Shown: positions 43,927 to 55,462 of the stretch, piece by piece
How the letters are laid out: every line of letters starts with the position of its first letter
How positions within the stretch are numbered: the first letter of the stretch is position 1
DNA from: an uncultured bacterium
GTDB lineage: Bacteria; Planctomycetota; UBA1135; GCA-002686595
DNA length: 56,337 bases
Assembly (NCBI GenBank): GCA_937905825.1
Contig: CALCXM010000087.1
Coordinates: forward strand, 1-56,337
Direction of reading: 5' to 3'
Position numbers and translations under genes: made by a program
Notes under the pieces: generated by a model
The model's database searches: none
The model's input: only the letters and a program-made list of their open reading frames with translations
What the model was told of the DNA's origin: nothing

Positions 43927-44820
43927 ATGAGCACTAAGAAATTCGCATCCGGCGGCAATGCCTCGACCGCCCGCAAGAAGTCGACCAAGAAGACTTCCAA
44001 GGGCAACTTGAAGACACTTGCCATCACGGATGACACGGCGACGGAAGACCTGTGGGTGCTTTACATCGAAGCCCGCGACGCGGGCGCTGCGGGCAAGGAG
44101 CAACTCGAAATGGTGCGCAACGAGCTGATGGAACGCCATCTCCCCCTGGTGCGCTACATTGCCGACCGCTTGCTGCAAACCCTGCCGAAGTCCATCGAGC
44201 TCGACGACCTCGTCAGTGCTGGACTCTTTGGATTGATGGATGCGATCCGAGGCTTCGACCTGGATCGCGGCATCAAGTTCAAGACCTACTGCTCGACCCG
44301 TATCCGCGGGTCGATTCTGGATCAGCTGCGCTCCCAGGACTGGGTGCCGCGCTTGGTGCGCTTGAAGGCCGGCAAGATCGGCAAGGCCCTCGCGCGCCTG
44401 ACCGGTGAGTACGGCCGTGAGCCAACGCACACTGAGTTGGCCGAGAGCCTTGAGATGGAGCACGCTGAGCTCTCCAAGGAAATGCGTGAGGCCAACGCCA
44501 AGGCCATGTTCTCCCTGTCGGAGAAGTGGGAAGACCACGACGACGACAACGCCACGGAAAAACTCGACGTTCTGGAGGATCACAACGCCTGCGATCCGTT
44601 CCGCGAACTGAACCGCGCCGACCTCCTGACGTTCATCACCCGCTCACTGACTCACAAGGAACGCTTCATCATCGAGCAGTACTACCAGGTTGGTCACACC
44701 ATGCGTGAGATCGGCGAGATGCTGGCCCTGACCGAGAGTCGCGTTTGCCAAATCCACTCGAACGTGATGGGACGCCTGAAAGGTCTCCTGGGCCAGAAAC
44801 AAGGCACGCTGCTGATGTAG
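43927..44820 (+). CDS. FliA/WhiG-type sigma factor
   Basis: About 297 residues. A Lys/Ser/Thr-rich N-terminus is followed by region 2 (LPLVRYIADRLLQTLPKSIELDDLVSAGLFGLMDAIRGFD and FKTYCSTRIRGSILDQLRSQDWVPR), region 3 (LTGEYGREPTHTELAESLEME) and region 4 (LTHKERFIIEQYYQVGHTMREIGEMLALTESRVCQIHSNVMGRLK). This is a group 3 sigma factor of the FliA/WhiG type; flagellar genes are not in the window, so its regulon is unknown. The ATG (MSTKKFASGG) is preferred to the GTG at 43900. A strong terminator follows. Confidence 0.87.
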   Translation: MSTKKFASGGNASTARKKSTKKTSKGNLKTLAITDDTATEDLWVLYIEARDAGAAGKEQLEMVRNELMERHLPLVRYIADRLLQTLPKSIELDDLVSAGLFGLMDAIRGFDLDRGIKFKTYCSTRIRGSILDQLRSQDWVPRLVRLKAGKIGKALARLTGEYGREPTHTELAESLEMEHAELSKEMREANAKAMFSLSEKWEDHDDDNATEKLDVLEDHNACDPFRELNRADLLTFITRSLTHKERFIIEQYYQVGHTMREIGEMLALTESRVCQIHSNVMGRLKGLLGQKQGTLLM

Positions 44821-44835
44821 CCTTCACTGACGAGA

Positions 44836-44899
44836 ACAAGAAACGCCGCCGCGCTTCGGGAAGGTCAAAAGCCTTTCAGAAGCGCGGCGGCCTTCTTGT
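44836..44899. terminator. Terminator after the sigma factor gene
   Basis: GCCGCCGCGCTT (44845-44856) pairs perfectly with AAGCGCGGCGGC (44880-44891), with inner AAGG/CCTT and outer ACAAGAA/TTCTTGT pairs. It sits between convergent genes and ends in TTCTTGT on the plus strand. Confidence 0.8.
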
Positions 44900-45033
44900 G
44901 TAACAAGATCGAGACAGCAAGCGTTGTGAAACGCGATCCGGAACCTAGGCACTTTGACTCGAGACCCGCAGCATGGGTCTTGGGAAGCGAAACCCAGATC
45001 CTCGGACAGCCGTCGCGGGCCGTGAATTCCCAG

Positions 45034-48000
45034 CTACTTCGCGCGCGTCTCGCCCGCTAGAAGTCGCTCGATGTTGGCCAGCGCACTCGCCGCTCCGCGG
45101 TTCTTGGGCTCGAGCTCCAGGGCCTTTGCAAAGGCAGCGCTAGCTTCCTCGTAGCGCTCCATTTGCGCCAGCACCTTGCCGCGCAAGACTTGCGCTTCCG
45201 CATCCTGCGGCGCGGCTAGAATCGCCCGTTCGAAGTAGCCCAGGGCCTGTTCACGGTCTTGACCAACCAGGGCCGCCTCCCCCATCGCGAGCAAGGTTCC
45301 GCGATCCTCGCCGCGAATCCGAAGGGCTTGTTCATAGGAAGCTATGGCCAAATCGAGCCGGCCACTGTGCAAGTACAGAACCGCTAGATTGAAGTGCCCG
45401 ATGGCGTAGTCCGGATCGATTTCGATCGACCGCAAGTAAGCAGCCTGCGCGCCCTCGACGTCTCCCAACATGCGCTTGGCCCGGGCCAGACCTTCAGCGG
45501 CTGCCGGGGAGCGCGGGTCTTCAATCAGCGCCGACTCGAACAGCTGTATTGCGTTGGCCAGCTTGTTCTCGGACAGCATGCGGCGCCCCGCCATGAGGGC
45601 CAGCCCCGAGAACCAAGGCTCCTCTTTCAACTCCTCAAGCAGCGCACTCAAATCAGCCGTTGTCGGTTCCTCAAAGAACGCGCGTGCTAGGCCGCCGGAA
45701 AGTTCGTAGACGAGCAGGCGTCCCTCCAAGGCTGCCCAGTCAATGGTCTCAAAGGTCACGTTCGGATGGGCCTCGCGAAGCGTGTCGCGCAGGGCCCAGC
45801 TCGCGTTCTTGTTTGACCCGAAGCGCACCACGCGAATCTCGCTTGGCTTGTCTGCATTCGCCCGATTGGGCCTTGGTCGCTCACGATCGGCCCTTTCCAG
45901 TTCAGCGGGTTGGGCGAACTCCGCTGGCCAGCGCGGAACCTCTTGCAACTCGGCCGCAGCCTGCCCCTCCACCAACAACACTCGCTTGCCCAGGGGCAGC
46001 TGCGCGAACGTCTGCTCGGAACCCGAAGGCCAGGTCACGCGCACTTCATCCACCTGATCCGCCGCATCCCAAAGGAAGTTCAAGTCCAGGGGCTGCTGGG
46101 TCTGAAAGCCTTCCGTCGGAAGCAAGGTTTCGTACTGGTACTCATCCCCCACCTTCACGCGCACTTGTGCACCGATAGCCGCGGGGTGACTCTTCGTCGC
46201 ACGCAAAGACAAGCGCAAGAAGGGCCGCTCCTCGGACTGGTTCTGATAGAGGCGCAAGCCTTGCAAGGTGTAGAGCGCGAGGTCCAGGTCCCCGTCCCCG
46301 TCCATGTCGAAGGGCAAGACACAACGGCCGTCTTCCAGGTTGTCGAGTCCGTAGTGCCAAGCGGTGTCATAGAAGTGATCGTCATCCCCGTCTGCCTTGT
46401 AGAACAAACGATCCCGTTGGTATCCGGCGTAGGAGCCTTCGAAGGGCGAGTCGGCGTTGACGTCGTAGGACTTGGCCCCCATTTCCATCAAGACCCCGTC
46501 CGTCGCCACCTGGCGCCAAAAGTAGGGATCCCAGTCGGGAAGGGTTGGGTTGTGGTGACTGGTGAAGCCGTTGGTCGCGAACAGTTCCTCGTCGCCATCT
46601 CCGTCGAGATCGCAAAACACTGCGCCCCAACCCCATTCGCCCTCTGCGCAATCAAACTCTGCGGCTTGCTCAATCCACTCGCCATCCAATCCTTGATTGA
46701 AGAGCCAGTTGCCGCTGGCGATGGTCAACACGCGCTCGCGCATCTCGTCGCTCAGGCCCTCCGATGTCCGTGCGATGCGCTCGCCTGCTTCCGAGGACAT
46801 GTTGACCACGTAGAGGCTGGGGCGGCCGTCGTCGTCGTGGTCCCCGAGGGTCACGCCCATGCTGTAGGCCGAGCCCTGGGCCAAAGCTGAATCCTCGTCC
46901 GCGCTAAAGTGACCCTTGCCATCGTTCAACCAAAGTTTGTTGGGCCCGAAGTCGTTGCCCTCAAACAAGTCGGTGTCTCCATCCCCATCAAAGTCATAAG
47001 GAAGCGCGACGTAGGTGTATTGAACTCCGGACAGTCCACGTTCCTCGGACTCTTCGCGGAACTGCAAGTTGCCCTGGTTGATGAATAGGTAGTTCCGGCC
47101 GCCATCGTGGGACTCGACAAGGTTGTACCCTTCGCCACGGGACAAGCCCGTTCCGTAAACACCGAAGAACAAGTCCAGCAAGCCATCGCCGTTTGCATCG
47201 AACGGAACCACCGTCTGGGCTTTGACTCCGCGCAAGCCCGCCGGGTTCGAGAACTTCAAGGCGTCCAGGCGCGGCTGCCAGCCAGATTCCGTCTCAACGT
47301 AGATGCCGAAGTGCCCTGACTCGCCGCTGTAGTCCAGCTCCCGGGAACTGACCAGCTCTTCCTTGCCATCCCCGTCGAGATCCATGTGCAAAAGGAACAC
47401 GCCACAGTTCATCGGCAACTCGATCGGCCCCTTTTGCGGAATGAACCCTCCACGGCCATCGTTCACGAGGACGCTGCAGAGGGAACCATCCACCGAAACG
47501 ATGACGTCCATGAAGCCATCGCGGTTCCAATCCGCCGCCGTGATGCCCCCCAAGGCCAAGACCCGATGATCGTCCATGAAGGACTGCAACATCTGCTGGT
47601 TGGCCCGGGAAGGGAACACAGAGAGGCCAGCACTGCGCGTGATGTCCACGAATGGCTTCACCTTGCCGGAGATTGACGTTGCCTTCAGCAAGTCCAACTG
47701 CGTGAAGCACCAGCCGCTCATGGTGTCCTCCAACGCGACATCGGCGATCAAGCGATAGTCGGCTCGGCCCCCCTTCGACAACTCACCTGCCAAGTAGATC
47801 TCCGCACGTCCGGTGGCGCGCTCGCCCGAGGGGTCGAGGTAGAAGCGATCGAGTTCGAAACTGCTGCGTTCCAGCGTTCGCCAGCCTTCGAGCACCGAGG
47901 CGAAAGCGCGGACGAACTCGCTCCGATCCATCCCGCGTGCGTCGGCCCCCTCGAGCACCCGAATGTCAAACTCCGAGTCGGCGACCACGGATCCCGCAGA

Positions 48001-48306
48001 TGCCTCCGCGAAGCGCGCACGAAACCCCTCGGTGAGGATTCCGTTCAGCGCGCCCCATCGACCTGGGCTGAGCTCCGCCAGGGTTTCCGAGATGGCTTCA
48101 TGCACCCGCGCCACCTTGGCCTCGGAGCGCAGAGAATTGCCCTCCAACACCGCGGGCGCTTGAATCGGAAACTCCAGTTCGGGCTCCGTTTCCCCTCCGC
48201 AGCCCCCCAGAGCAATCGCAGCGATCGTGGGAAGGAGCGTCCGGGTAACCTTGGTAATCAGCTGAGAATTCACGATAAGTTGGGTGCTCGTTTTTCGTTC
48301 GCCCAC
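45034..48306 (-). CDS. FG-GAP/ASPIC-UnbV/TPR lipoprotein
   Basis: Up to 1,090 residues. The N-terminus ends in ALGGCGG, a lipobox. A GTG at 48273 gives a 25-residue signal (NSQLITKVTRTLLPTIAAIALGGC) and may be the true start; the GTG at 48306 gives the longest form. After about 200 residues come many FG-GAP/VCBS repeats (for example DFDGDGDTDLFEGNDFG and DLDGDGDEELFATNGF), then an ASPIC/UnbV domain (IGAQVRVKVGDEYQYETL...VDEVRVTWPSG), and at the C-terminus four to five TPRs (AQAAYLRSIEIDPDYAIGHFNLAVLYL). Proteins of this type are abundant in planctomycetes and are probably carbohydrate-binding or scaffolding surface proteins; the role is unknown. Confidence 0.85.
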   Translation of the reverse strand: MGERKTSTQLIVNSQLITKVTRTLLPTIAAIALGGCGGETEPELEFPIQAPAVLEGNSLRSEAKVARVHEAISETLAELSPGRWGALNGILTEGFRARFAEASAGSVVADSEFDIRVLEGADARGMDRSEFVRAFASVLEGWRTLERSSFELDRFYLDPSGERATGRAEIYLAGELSKGGRADYRLIADVALEDTMSGWCFTQLDLLKATSISGKVKPFVDITRSAGLSVFPSRANQQMLQSFMDDHRVLALGGITAADWNRDGFMDVIVSVDGSLCSVLVNDGRGGFIPQKGPIELPMNCGVFLLHMDLDGDGKEELVSSRELDYSGESGHFGIYVETESGWQPRLDALKFSNPAGLRGVKAQTVVPFDANGDGLLDLFFGVYGTGLSRGEGYNLVESHDGGRNYLFINQGNLQFREESEERGLSGVQYTYVALPYDFDGDGDTDLFEGNDFGPNKLWLNDGKGHFSADEDSALAQGSAYSMGVTLGDHDDDGRPSLYVVNMSSEAGERIARTSEGLSDEMRERVLTIASGNWLFNQGLDGEWIEQAAEFDCAEGEWGWGAVFCDLDGDGDEELFATNGFTSHHNPTLPDWDPYFWRQVATDGVLMEMGAKSYDVNADSPFEGSYAGYQRDRLFYKADGDDDHFYDTAWHYGLDNLEDGRCVLPFDMDGDGDLDLALYTLQGLRLYQNQSEERPFLRLSLRATKSHPAAIGAQVRVKVGDEYQYETLLPTEGFQTQQPLDLNFLWDAADQVDEVRVTWPSGSEQTFAQLPLGKRVLLVEGQAAAELQEVPRWPAEFAQPAELERADRERPRPNRANADKPSEIRVVRFGSNKNASWALRDTLREAHPNVTFETIDWAALEGRLLVYELSGGLARAFFEEPTTADLSALLEELKEEPWFSGLALMAGRRMLSENKLANAIQLFESALIEDPRSPAAAEGLARAKRMLGDVEGAQAAYLRSIEIDPDYAIGHFNLAVLYLHSGRLDLAIASYEQALRIRGEDRGTLLAMGEAALVGQDREQALGYFERAILAAPQDAEAQVLRGKVLAQMERYEEASAAFAKALELEPKNRGAASALANIERLLAGETRAK

Positions 48307-48512
48307 TTTCTACCCCAGAACCCGATCCTCAGTACCCAATGCCCTCAAAAGCCTTTTGGAATTCTGCCGGCGCGATCAGGATCGGAAGCCCCAGGACCTC
48401 CGTCGGTCGAGACCGCCAATCCAACCGCACGCTGACCGGTCGTCGCCGGCCAAAGCGCGGCACTCGCATCCACTCAAACTCGTTCCCGGCCCGGAGGATT
48501 CCCTAGTCGCCC

Positions 48513-49280
48513 ATGGAGTTCCGCGTCATCGAACATGGAGTCGTCGATTCGACCAACGAGAGGGCTTTTGAAGCCATCAAGGTCGGGGACGCGCAGCACT
48601 TGGACGTGCACATCGCCAGTGGCCAAACCAAGGGCCGCGGGCGGTTGGGCTCAGATTGGCAAAGTGCGGAAGGCGAAGGCCTCTTCATGAGTCTGGTCCT
48701 GTTGCCCGGCCCGCCGCCCCTAAGGCCCCCGGCTCTGACGATCGCCGCCGGCCTGGCGGTGCTCGAGGCACTGGTGGATCTGGGCCTGCCCGCTTTTGAT
48801 CCCGGGGCGCCCATTCTGAAGTGGCCGAATGACGTCCTTGTCGACGACGCCAAGATCTGTGGCATCCTGACGGAGAGCCGTGGATTCGACCCCGCCGCCC
48901 CCCATTTCGTCACTGGAATCGGACTCAACGTGAAGCAACGGGCATTCCCCGAAGCTCTGACCGACGAACGAGCGGTCACGAGCCTGGCTCTGCTCAACGT
49001 GCAGGTCAGCGTGGAGCAGGCGCTGCATGCGGTTCTAGGAAGGCTCGCCGGACGCCTCATGCAAGCCAGGCGCGACCACCGCATCCTGGCGGAGGACTAC
49101 CTCGACGCCAGCGGACTGCGCAACCGCGAGGTCGTGGTGCACAGCGGCTCGAGCGTCTGGCGAGGAACCGTACAGGGCCTCAGCCTGATCGACGGACTCG
49201 AACTCCAGTGCGGCACGGTCCCAGCTCGCCACATCCCGGTGGAGTTCATCCGATCGGTCGTTGCCATCGGCCCCGGGTAG
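48513..49280 (+). CDS. birA: Biotin--[acetyl-CoA carboxylase] ligase
   Basis: 255 residues. Biotinyl-AMP loop GRGRLGSDW (about residue 42), LKWPNDVLVDDAKICGILTES as biotin/ATP contacts, and a C-terminal SH3-like domain (GLRNREVVVHSGSSVWRGTVQGLSLIDGLELQC). It attaches biotin to carrier proteins such as AccB. No N-terminal HTH is present, so it is the monofunctional form. It is first in a run of housekeeping genes on the plus strand. Confidence 0.9.
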   Translation: MEFRVIEHGVVDSTNERAFEAIKVGDAQHLDVHIASGQTKGRGRLGSDWQSAEGEGLFMSLVLLPGPPPLRPPALTIAAGLAVLEALVDLGLPAFDPGAPILKWPNDVLVDDAKICGILTESRGFDPAAPHFVTGIGLNVKQRAFPEALTDERAVTSLALLNVQVSVEQALHAVLGRLAGRLMQARRDHRILAEDYLDASGLRNREVVVHSGSSVWRGTVQGLSLIDGLELQCGTVPARHIPVEFIRSVVAIGPG

Positions 49281-49426
49281 CCGCCTGACGCGGGTCCCTT
49301 CCACGACCCGCCGCGGCCACCGGCCCGATCCTCCACGAAAGCCGCAGTTCCGGGGGGCCATCTGGTCCGGTCAGAGCGATGGGCCACTATACTCTTCGCC
49401 CTGCCCCCCAAACCTGACCCCGAACC

Positions 49427-50146
49427 ATGACCAGAACAGACGGAAGAGCGCACGACCAGATGCGCCCGATCCAATTCGAACGCGGCTTTACGAAACATGC
49501 CCCAGGCTCGGTCCTGGCCAGTTTCGGCGACACACGAGTGTTGTGCACGGCCACGTTCACCGACGGCGTCCCCAGCTTCTTGCAAGGCAAGGGGCGCGGC
49601 TGGATGACGGCGGAGTATTCGATGCTGCCCTCCTCCACCAACACGCGGAAGTCCCGGGACAAGGGCGGGCGCGTCGACGGCCGCTCGGTGGAGATCCAGC
49701 GTCTGATCGGCCGCAGCATGCGGGCAGTGATGGACTTCAAGCAGATGAGCGAGCGCACCATTTGGCTCGACTGCGACGTTTTGCAAGCGGACGGCGGCAC
49801 GCGCACCACGGCGATCAGTGGCGCCTACGTTGCCCTGCACGATCTGCTGATGGAAATGGATCGCAAGCGCATCCTGCGCGGCTGGCCTTTGGTGAGCCAA
49901 GTCGCCGCGGTTTCCGTCGGTCGCGTCAAGGGCGAAGAAGTGTGCGACCTCGACTATTCCGAGGACAGCAACGCGGAGGTCGATTTCAACCTGGTGATGA
50001 CCGGCGACGGGGAGTTCATCGAGGTCCAGGGTTCTGCGGAAGGTGCGCCCTTCTCACGCAAGACCCTCGACATCATGCTCGGCATGGGCGAGTCCGCGTG
50101 CCAGCAAATCTTCAAAGCCCAGAAGGCAGCCCTCGGGGTTGAGTAG
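49427..50146 (+). CDS. rph: Ribonuclease PH
   Basis: 239 residues, standard length. It opens RPIQFERGFTKHAPGSVLASFGDTRVLCTAT. SMLPSSTNTRKSRDKGGRVDGRSVEIQRLIGRSMRAV and CDVLQADGGTRTTAISGAYVAL are the family signatures; the phosphorolytic active site is intact. It trims tRNA 3' ends using phosphate. The next gene starts 5 bp after its stop. Confidence 0.95.
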   Translation: MTRTDGRAHDQMRPIQFERGFTKHAPGSVLASFGDTRVLCTATFTDGVPSFLQGKGRGWMTAEYSMLPSSTNTRKSRDKGGRVDGRSVEIQRLIGRSMRAVMDFKQMSERTIWLDCDVLQADGGTRTTAISGAYVALHDLLMEMDRKRILRGWPLVSQVAAVSVGRVKGEEVCDLDYSEDSNAEVDFNLVMTGDGEFIEVQGSAEGAPFSRKTLDIMLGMGESACQQIFKAQKAALGVE

Positions 50147-50150
50147 CGCG

Positions 50151-50786
50151 GTGACCCAAGCGACCCAACGCATCCTGCTCGCCAGCGGGAACCCCAAGAA
50201 GCTCAAGGAGCTGGGAGCGCTCTTCCAGCCCCTGGGTATCGAAGTGGCACGCCCGGAGGATGTAGGTGGCTTGCCGGAAGTCATCGAGGACAAGCCTGAT
50301 TTCGCCGGAAACGCCCGAAAGAAGGCGGTATCCGCTTCTTTGACCACGGGCCTGTGGTGCCTCGCGGACGATTCCGGCTTGGAAGTGGATCACTTGAACG
50401 GGGCGCCGGGTGTTTTCTCGGCCCGCTACGCAGGCGAGCACGGAGACGACGGAGCCAACAACGCGAAGCTGCTCGAGGAACTCGCGGGTGTACCCCGCGC
50501 GGATCGCAGCGCGCGCTTCGTTTGCGCCCTCGCACTCTCGAACCCACAGGGTGAAGTGGTCGCCAACATCCTCGGTGCGGCCCACGGCACCATCATCGAA
50601 GCACAACGGGGAGATGGCGACTTCGGCTACGACCCGCTTTTCGAATTCACGGAGGAGGGCCACGCCGCGACCGGCAAGACCTTCGCCGAACTGGACGCCG
50701 CGTCCAAATCCGAAGTCAGTCACCGAGGGCGCGCGCTCCGGGAACTCGCTTCGCAACTCAAAGATCTCATGGCGCAGGACGCCTAA
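50151..50786 (+). CDS. rdgB: XTP/dITP diphosphatase (RdgB/HAM1)
   Basis: 211 residues starting at GTG (VTQATQRILLASGNPKKLKEL). SGNPKKLKEL and DDSGLEVDHLNGAPGVFSARYAGEHG are the nucleotide and metal sites, and GDGDFGYDPLFEF is the family motif. It removes non-canonical purine nucleotides (ITP, XTP). A TTG at 50139, overlapping the rph stop, is another possible start. LepA follows closely. The rph-rdgB order is common in bacteria. Confidence 0.93.
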   Translation: MTQATQRILLASGNPKKLKELGALFQPLGIEVARPEDVGGLPEVIEDKPDFAGNARKKAVSASLTTGLWCLADDSGLEVDHLNGAPGVFSARYAGEHGDDGANNAKLLEELAGVPRADRSARFVCALALSNPQGEVVANILGAAHGTIIEAQRGDGDFGYDPLFEFTEEGHAATGKTFAELDAASKSEVSHRGRALRELASQLKDLMAQDA

Positions 50787-50796
50787 GCAGCACATC

Positions 50797-52596
<1,800 letters not shown>

Positions 52597-52601
52597 TCGA
52601 T

Positions 52602-54032
52602 ATGGCCAAGGATCAGGCAAAAGAAGGCGAGAAGCGTAGCCCAGGCAACCACTGGCGCGAGAACATCGAAGCGATCACCATGGCGATCGTGATGGCGGTG
52701 ATGCTGAAGTACTTCATCGTCGAGGCCTACAAGATCCCCACCGGGTCCATGCAGCCGACGCTGATGGGCAACGACGAGACAGACATCAAGGATCGCATCC
52801 TGGTCGACAAGCTCTCCTACCACTTCCGCGAACCTGAGCGCTTCGAAGTCACGGTCTTCAAGTACCCGCTCGACCTCTCGAAGAACTTCGTCAAGCGCAT
52901 GGTTGGCGTCGGCCCGGAGGAGCTCAAGATCATGAACGGTGATCTTTGGAACCGTCCGGATGGAGACTCTCCGTGGAAGGTTCTGCGTCGCCCGCGTCCC
53001 GTTCAAACCGAGATCTGGAAGGCCCTGTACCCCGGGGAAGCCGGGCTCGAGGGCTGGAAAGCGACCGAGAGCGCGCGCACCTGGAGCGTCGAAGGCGGCG
53101 AGATCAGCGCCCGCGGAAGCGGCAGCCTGCGCTACCCCAAGTCGAAGTCCATCGACGACAACCACCGCGATGGTTACCCCCTCAGCATCCGCAGCCTGAT
53201 CGGGCGCAATCGTCACTCCGGACAACACCCCGTGGGCGACCTGCGAGTGAGTGGCGAGATCGAGATGCTCCCCGGTTGCGAGCGGATCGTGATCGACATG
53301 CGCGAGGGCAATCGCCAGTACCACTTCATCCTCCCGGGCCCCGCAGCGGCGGCGGACGCGACCCTGCGCATCGAGGCGGAAGACACGGTTCGCGCCATGA
53401 ACACAGCGATGCCGACGCCCTTGAGCATCGCTTTGGACTCGAACTGGAGGGCCGAAGCCGGGGACAGCTTCGAGTTCGGCGTTCAGAACATGGACGACCT
53501 GCTCAGCCTCGAGATCGACGGGGAGATCCTGCTCGAGCTGGAGATCCCCACGGAGAGCAACCAGAGCTCCGCCATCCTGCTGCACGTGGAAGGCGAGGGC
53601 GCCGACCTTTCCGACGTGATGGTCTACCGGGACATCTACTACCGCGACGACATCTCCCGGCGCCCCGCCGAGTGGATCATCCCGGAGGATCATTACGTGA
53701 TGCTCGGGGACAACACCCAGGACTCCGCGGATTCGCGCGAGTGGCAGCTGAACTGCATCCAATACCCCGCGGAGGATGGGCCGATTTACCGAGGCAACCA
53801 CCGCGGGCAAGGGGAGAACCCCCGGGACGTCACTGGCGGCCCCGGCGGCACGGAGCAATGGTTCCGGGACGAATACGGCGAACTCCACCACTGGAAGAAA
53901 GCCCAGGCCAAACACGTGGGTTTCATCCCCGTCAGCTTCGTGCCACGCGAACTGATTACTGGTCGCGCCGTGGTCGTTTTTTGGCCTATCAAGCCTAGTT
54001 TCAAGCTTTGGCGGCTGGCCTGGATCCACTGA
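52602..54032 (+). CDS. lepB: Signal peptidase I with a large insert
   Basis: 476 residues, much longer than typical (E. coli about 324). One N-terminal membrane helix (AITMAIVMAVMLKYFIVEAY) precedes the catalytic Ser49 (PTGSMQPTL); Lys98 is in VKRMVGVGP; the GDN-x3-S-x-DSR box is GDNTQDSADSR near 369. Between about 120 and 355 is an extra beta-rich domain (IVIDMREGNRQYHFILPG and LSLEIDGEILLELEIPTE) that may cap the site. The catalytic Ser/Lys pair is intact. It cleaves signal peptides of exported proteins, of which this window encodes many. The gene follows lepA. Confidence 0.9.
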   Translation: MAKDQAKEGEKRSPGNHWRENIEAITMAIVMAVMLKYFIVEAYKIPTGSMQPTLMGNDETDIKDRILVDKLSYHFREPERFEVTVFKYPLDLSKNFVKRMVGVGPEELKIMNGDLWNRPDGDSPWKVLRRPRPVQTEIWKALYPGEAGLEGWKATESARTWSVEGGEISARGSGSLRYPKSKSIDDNHRDGYPLSIRSLIGRNRHSGQHPVGDLRVSGEIEMLPGCERIVIDMREGNRQYHFILPGPAAAADATLRIEAEDTVRAMNTAMPTPLSIALDSNWRAEAGDSFEFGVQNMDDLLSLEIDGEILLELEIPTESNQSSAILLHVEGEGADLSDVMVYRDIYYRDDISRRPAEWIIPEDHYVMLGDNTQDSADSREWQLNCIQYPAEDGPIYRGNHRGQGENPRDVTGGPGGTEQWFRDEYGELHHWKKAQAKHVGFIPVSFVPRELITGRAVVVFWPIKPSFKLWRLAWIH

Positions 54033-54501
54033 TTCTCCCGGCTCCGGGTGACCTCACCCTAAACAGGTTGTCCACATAAAATGGGACCTCCTGGTTCTTG
54101 CCCGCACGGGGGTGTCAAGAGCGGCCCTACGAATGGGGCCCAAGTTCGCGAATTTGGCAAGGGGCGCCCGCTTTGCGAACTCGTATTGCAAACCAGACGC
54201 TGACAACGACTTACGTCGGTCACCGGGAAAGCACCTCGGCACTTCGGACCTAACCCTATGAAAAAGCGCGTCTTCGGCACCCTGCCCCTTGGAATCGCCG
54301 CTCGTTTTCTTTCCCCAAGTTACCCACACGAGGAATTTCGCTCGAAGGTCTTGCCAACTCCCTGCACTCTCGTTCCTGAGCCCCCTATTTGAGTCGGAAT
54401 TCTCGTTTTGAAAGGCTCGCTTCCCTAGGGAAATCAGCGAGTCACAATTCACCCAGTGTTCACACTAAGCTCGCGCCAGCATTCACGTTAGGATCCCCCT
54501 C
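54033..54501. other. Gene-free stretch before lptB
   Basis: About 470 bases. It starts with the small hairpin GGGTGA/TCACCC after lepB. TTGTCCACA (54068-54076) and TTACCCACA (54320-54328) resemble DnaA boxes with one mismatch each, too few and too far apart for a firm call. A 44-codon frame at 54258 (MKKRVFGTLPLGIAARF) has no supporting feature. Confidence 0.4.
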
Positions 54502-55302
54502 ATGAGCCGCTCAACAGACATCAGCCCAGGCGAAATGCTCCTGGAAGTCTCCGATCTCCAGATCGCCTTCAAGGGTCGCCGCGTGGTGGATGGGGTGCAC
54601 TTCAACGTCCACAGCGGAGAAATCGTTGGCCTGCTCGGACCGAACGGCGCCGGCAAGAGCACGAGCTTCCGCATGGTGGTCGGCCTCATTCGGCCGGACA
54701 AAGGCTCCGTGCTGCTGCGGGGGCATGACTGCGCCAAGCTGCCCATGTACAAGCGCGCGCGCCTGGGCATGGGCTACCTGCCCCAGGACACCAGCGTCTT
54801 CCGCCGCATGAACGTCCAGGACAACGTGCTCGCGGTCCTGGAGACCATGAAGATCTCCCGCAAGGAACGCTTCGCCGACATGGACAGGATCCTCGAGAAC
54901 CTCGAACTGGATCATCTGAAGAAGAACTCCGCGTCCACCCTCTCGGGGGGCGAACGTCGCCGTTTGGAACTGGCCCGCGCCCTGGCCACGCGCCCCTCGG
55001 TGCTCCTGCTGGACGAGCCCTTCGCCGGCGTCGATCCGATCAACGTCCAGGAGATCCAGGGCCTGATTCAGAAGCTCAAGGAGGATGGCATCGGGATCCT
55101 GATCACCGACCACAACGTGCGCGAGACGCTCCAGAGCACCGACCGCGCCTACATCATCCACCAGGGCCAGATCCTGCGCGAGGGCACCGGCGACCAGCTC
55201 GTGAACGATCCTGAGGTGCGACGGGTCTACCTGGGTGAGAACTTCCAAGGGGACTCCAAGCGAGTCAGCCGCGCGGAAGAAGCTGGGCTCTTCGAGAAGT
55301 AG
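54502..55302 (+). CDS. lptB: LPS export ABC transporter ATP-binding protein
   Basis: 266 residues. Walker A GPNGAGKST, signature LSGGERRR and Walker B LLLDEPFAGVDP; 'DEPFAGVDPINVQEIQGLI' and 'ITDHNVRETLQSTDRAYIIHQGQILREGT' are specific to LptB. It powers transfer of lipopolysaccharide from the inner membrane, supporting a diderm envelope. LptF/LptG partners are not in the window. Confidence 0.93.
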   Translation: MSRSTDISPGEMLLEVSDLQIAFKGRRVVDGVHFNVHSGEIVGLLGPNGAGKSTSFRMVVGLIRPDKGSVLLRGHDCAKLPMYKRARLGMGYLPQDTSVFRRMNVQDNVLAVLETMKISRKERFADMDRILENLELDHLKKNSASTLSGGERRRLELARALATRPSVLLLDEPFAGVDPINVQEIQGLIQKLKEDGIGILITDHNVRETLQSTDRAYIIHQGQILREGTGDQLVNDPEVRRVYLGENFQGDSKRVSRAEEAGLFEK

Positions 55303-55462
55303 CTCGCCAAAAGCAGACACAGGACTCCGAAAGGCCCGTTTCCCCCTATTGCCGAGGCGCAGCGGGGCGGATAAGGTCTTCGGCGAAAATCCAGGCTAGC
55401 AGCGAGTTTGGAGCACCCTTGCCCGACCGCTCGCAGACCCCTTTCTCTAAGGAAATCGACCC

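Noticed and set aside
54068..54328. DnaA-box-like TTGTCCACA and TTACCCACA
   Set aside because: Only two imperfect boxes 250 bp apart, no AT-rich element and no dnaA or dnaN nearby, so not a supported origin.
54258..54392. 44-codon open frame starting MKKRVFGTLPLG
   Set aside because: No ribosome site, no homology and no signal-peptide pattern after the first residues; likely chance.
55415..55432. Sigma-54-like TTGGAGCACCCTTGCC before etfB
   Set aside because: GG and GC are one base too close for the required spacing.
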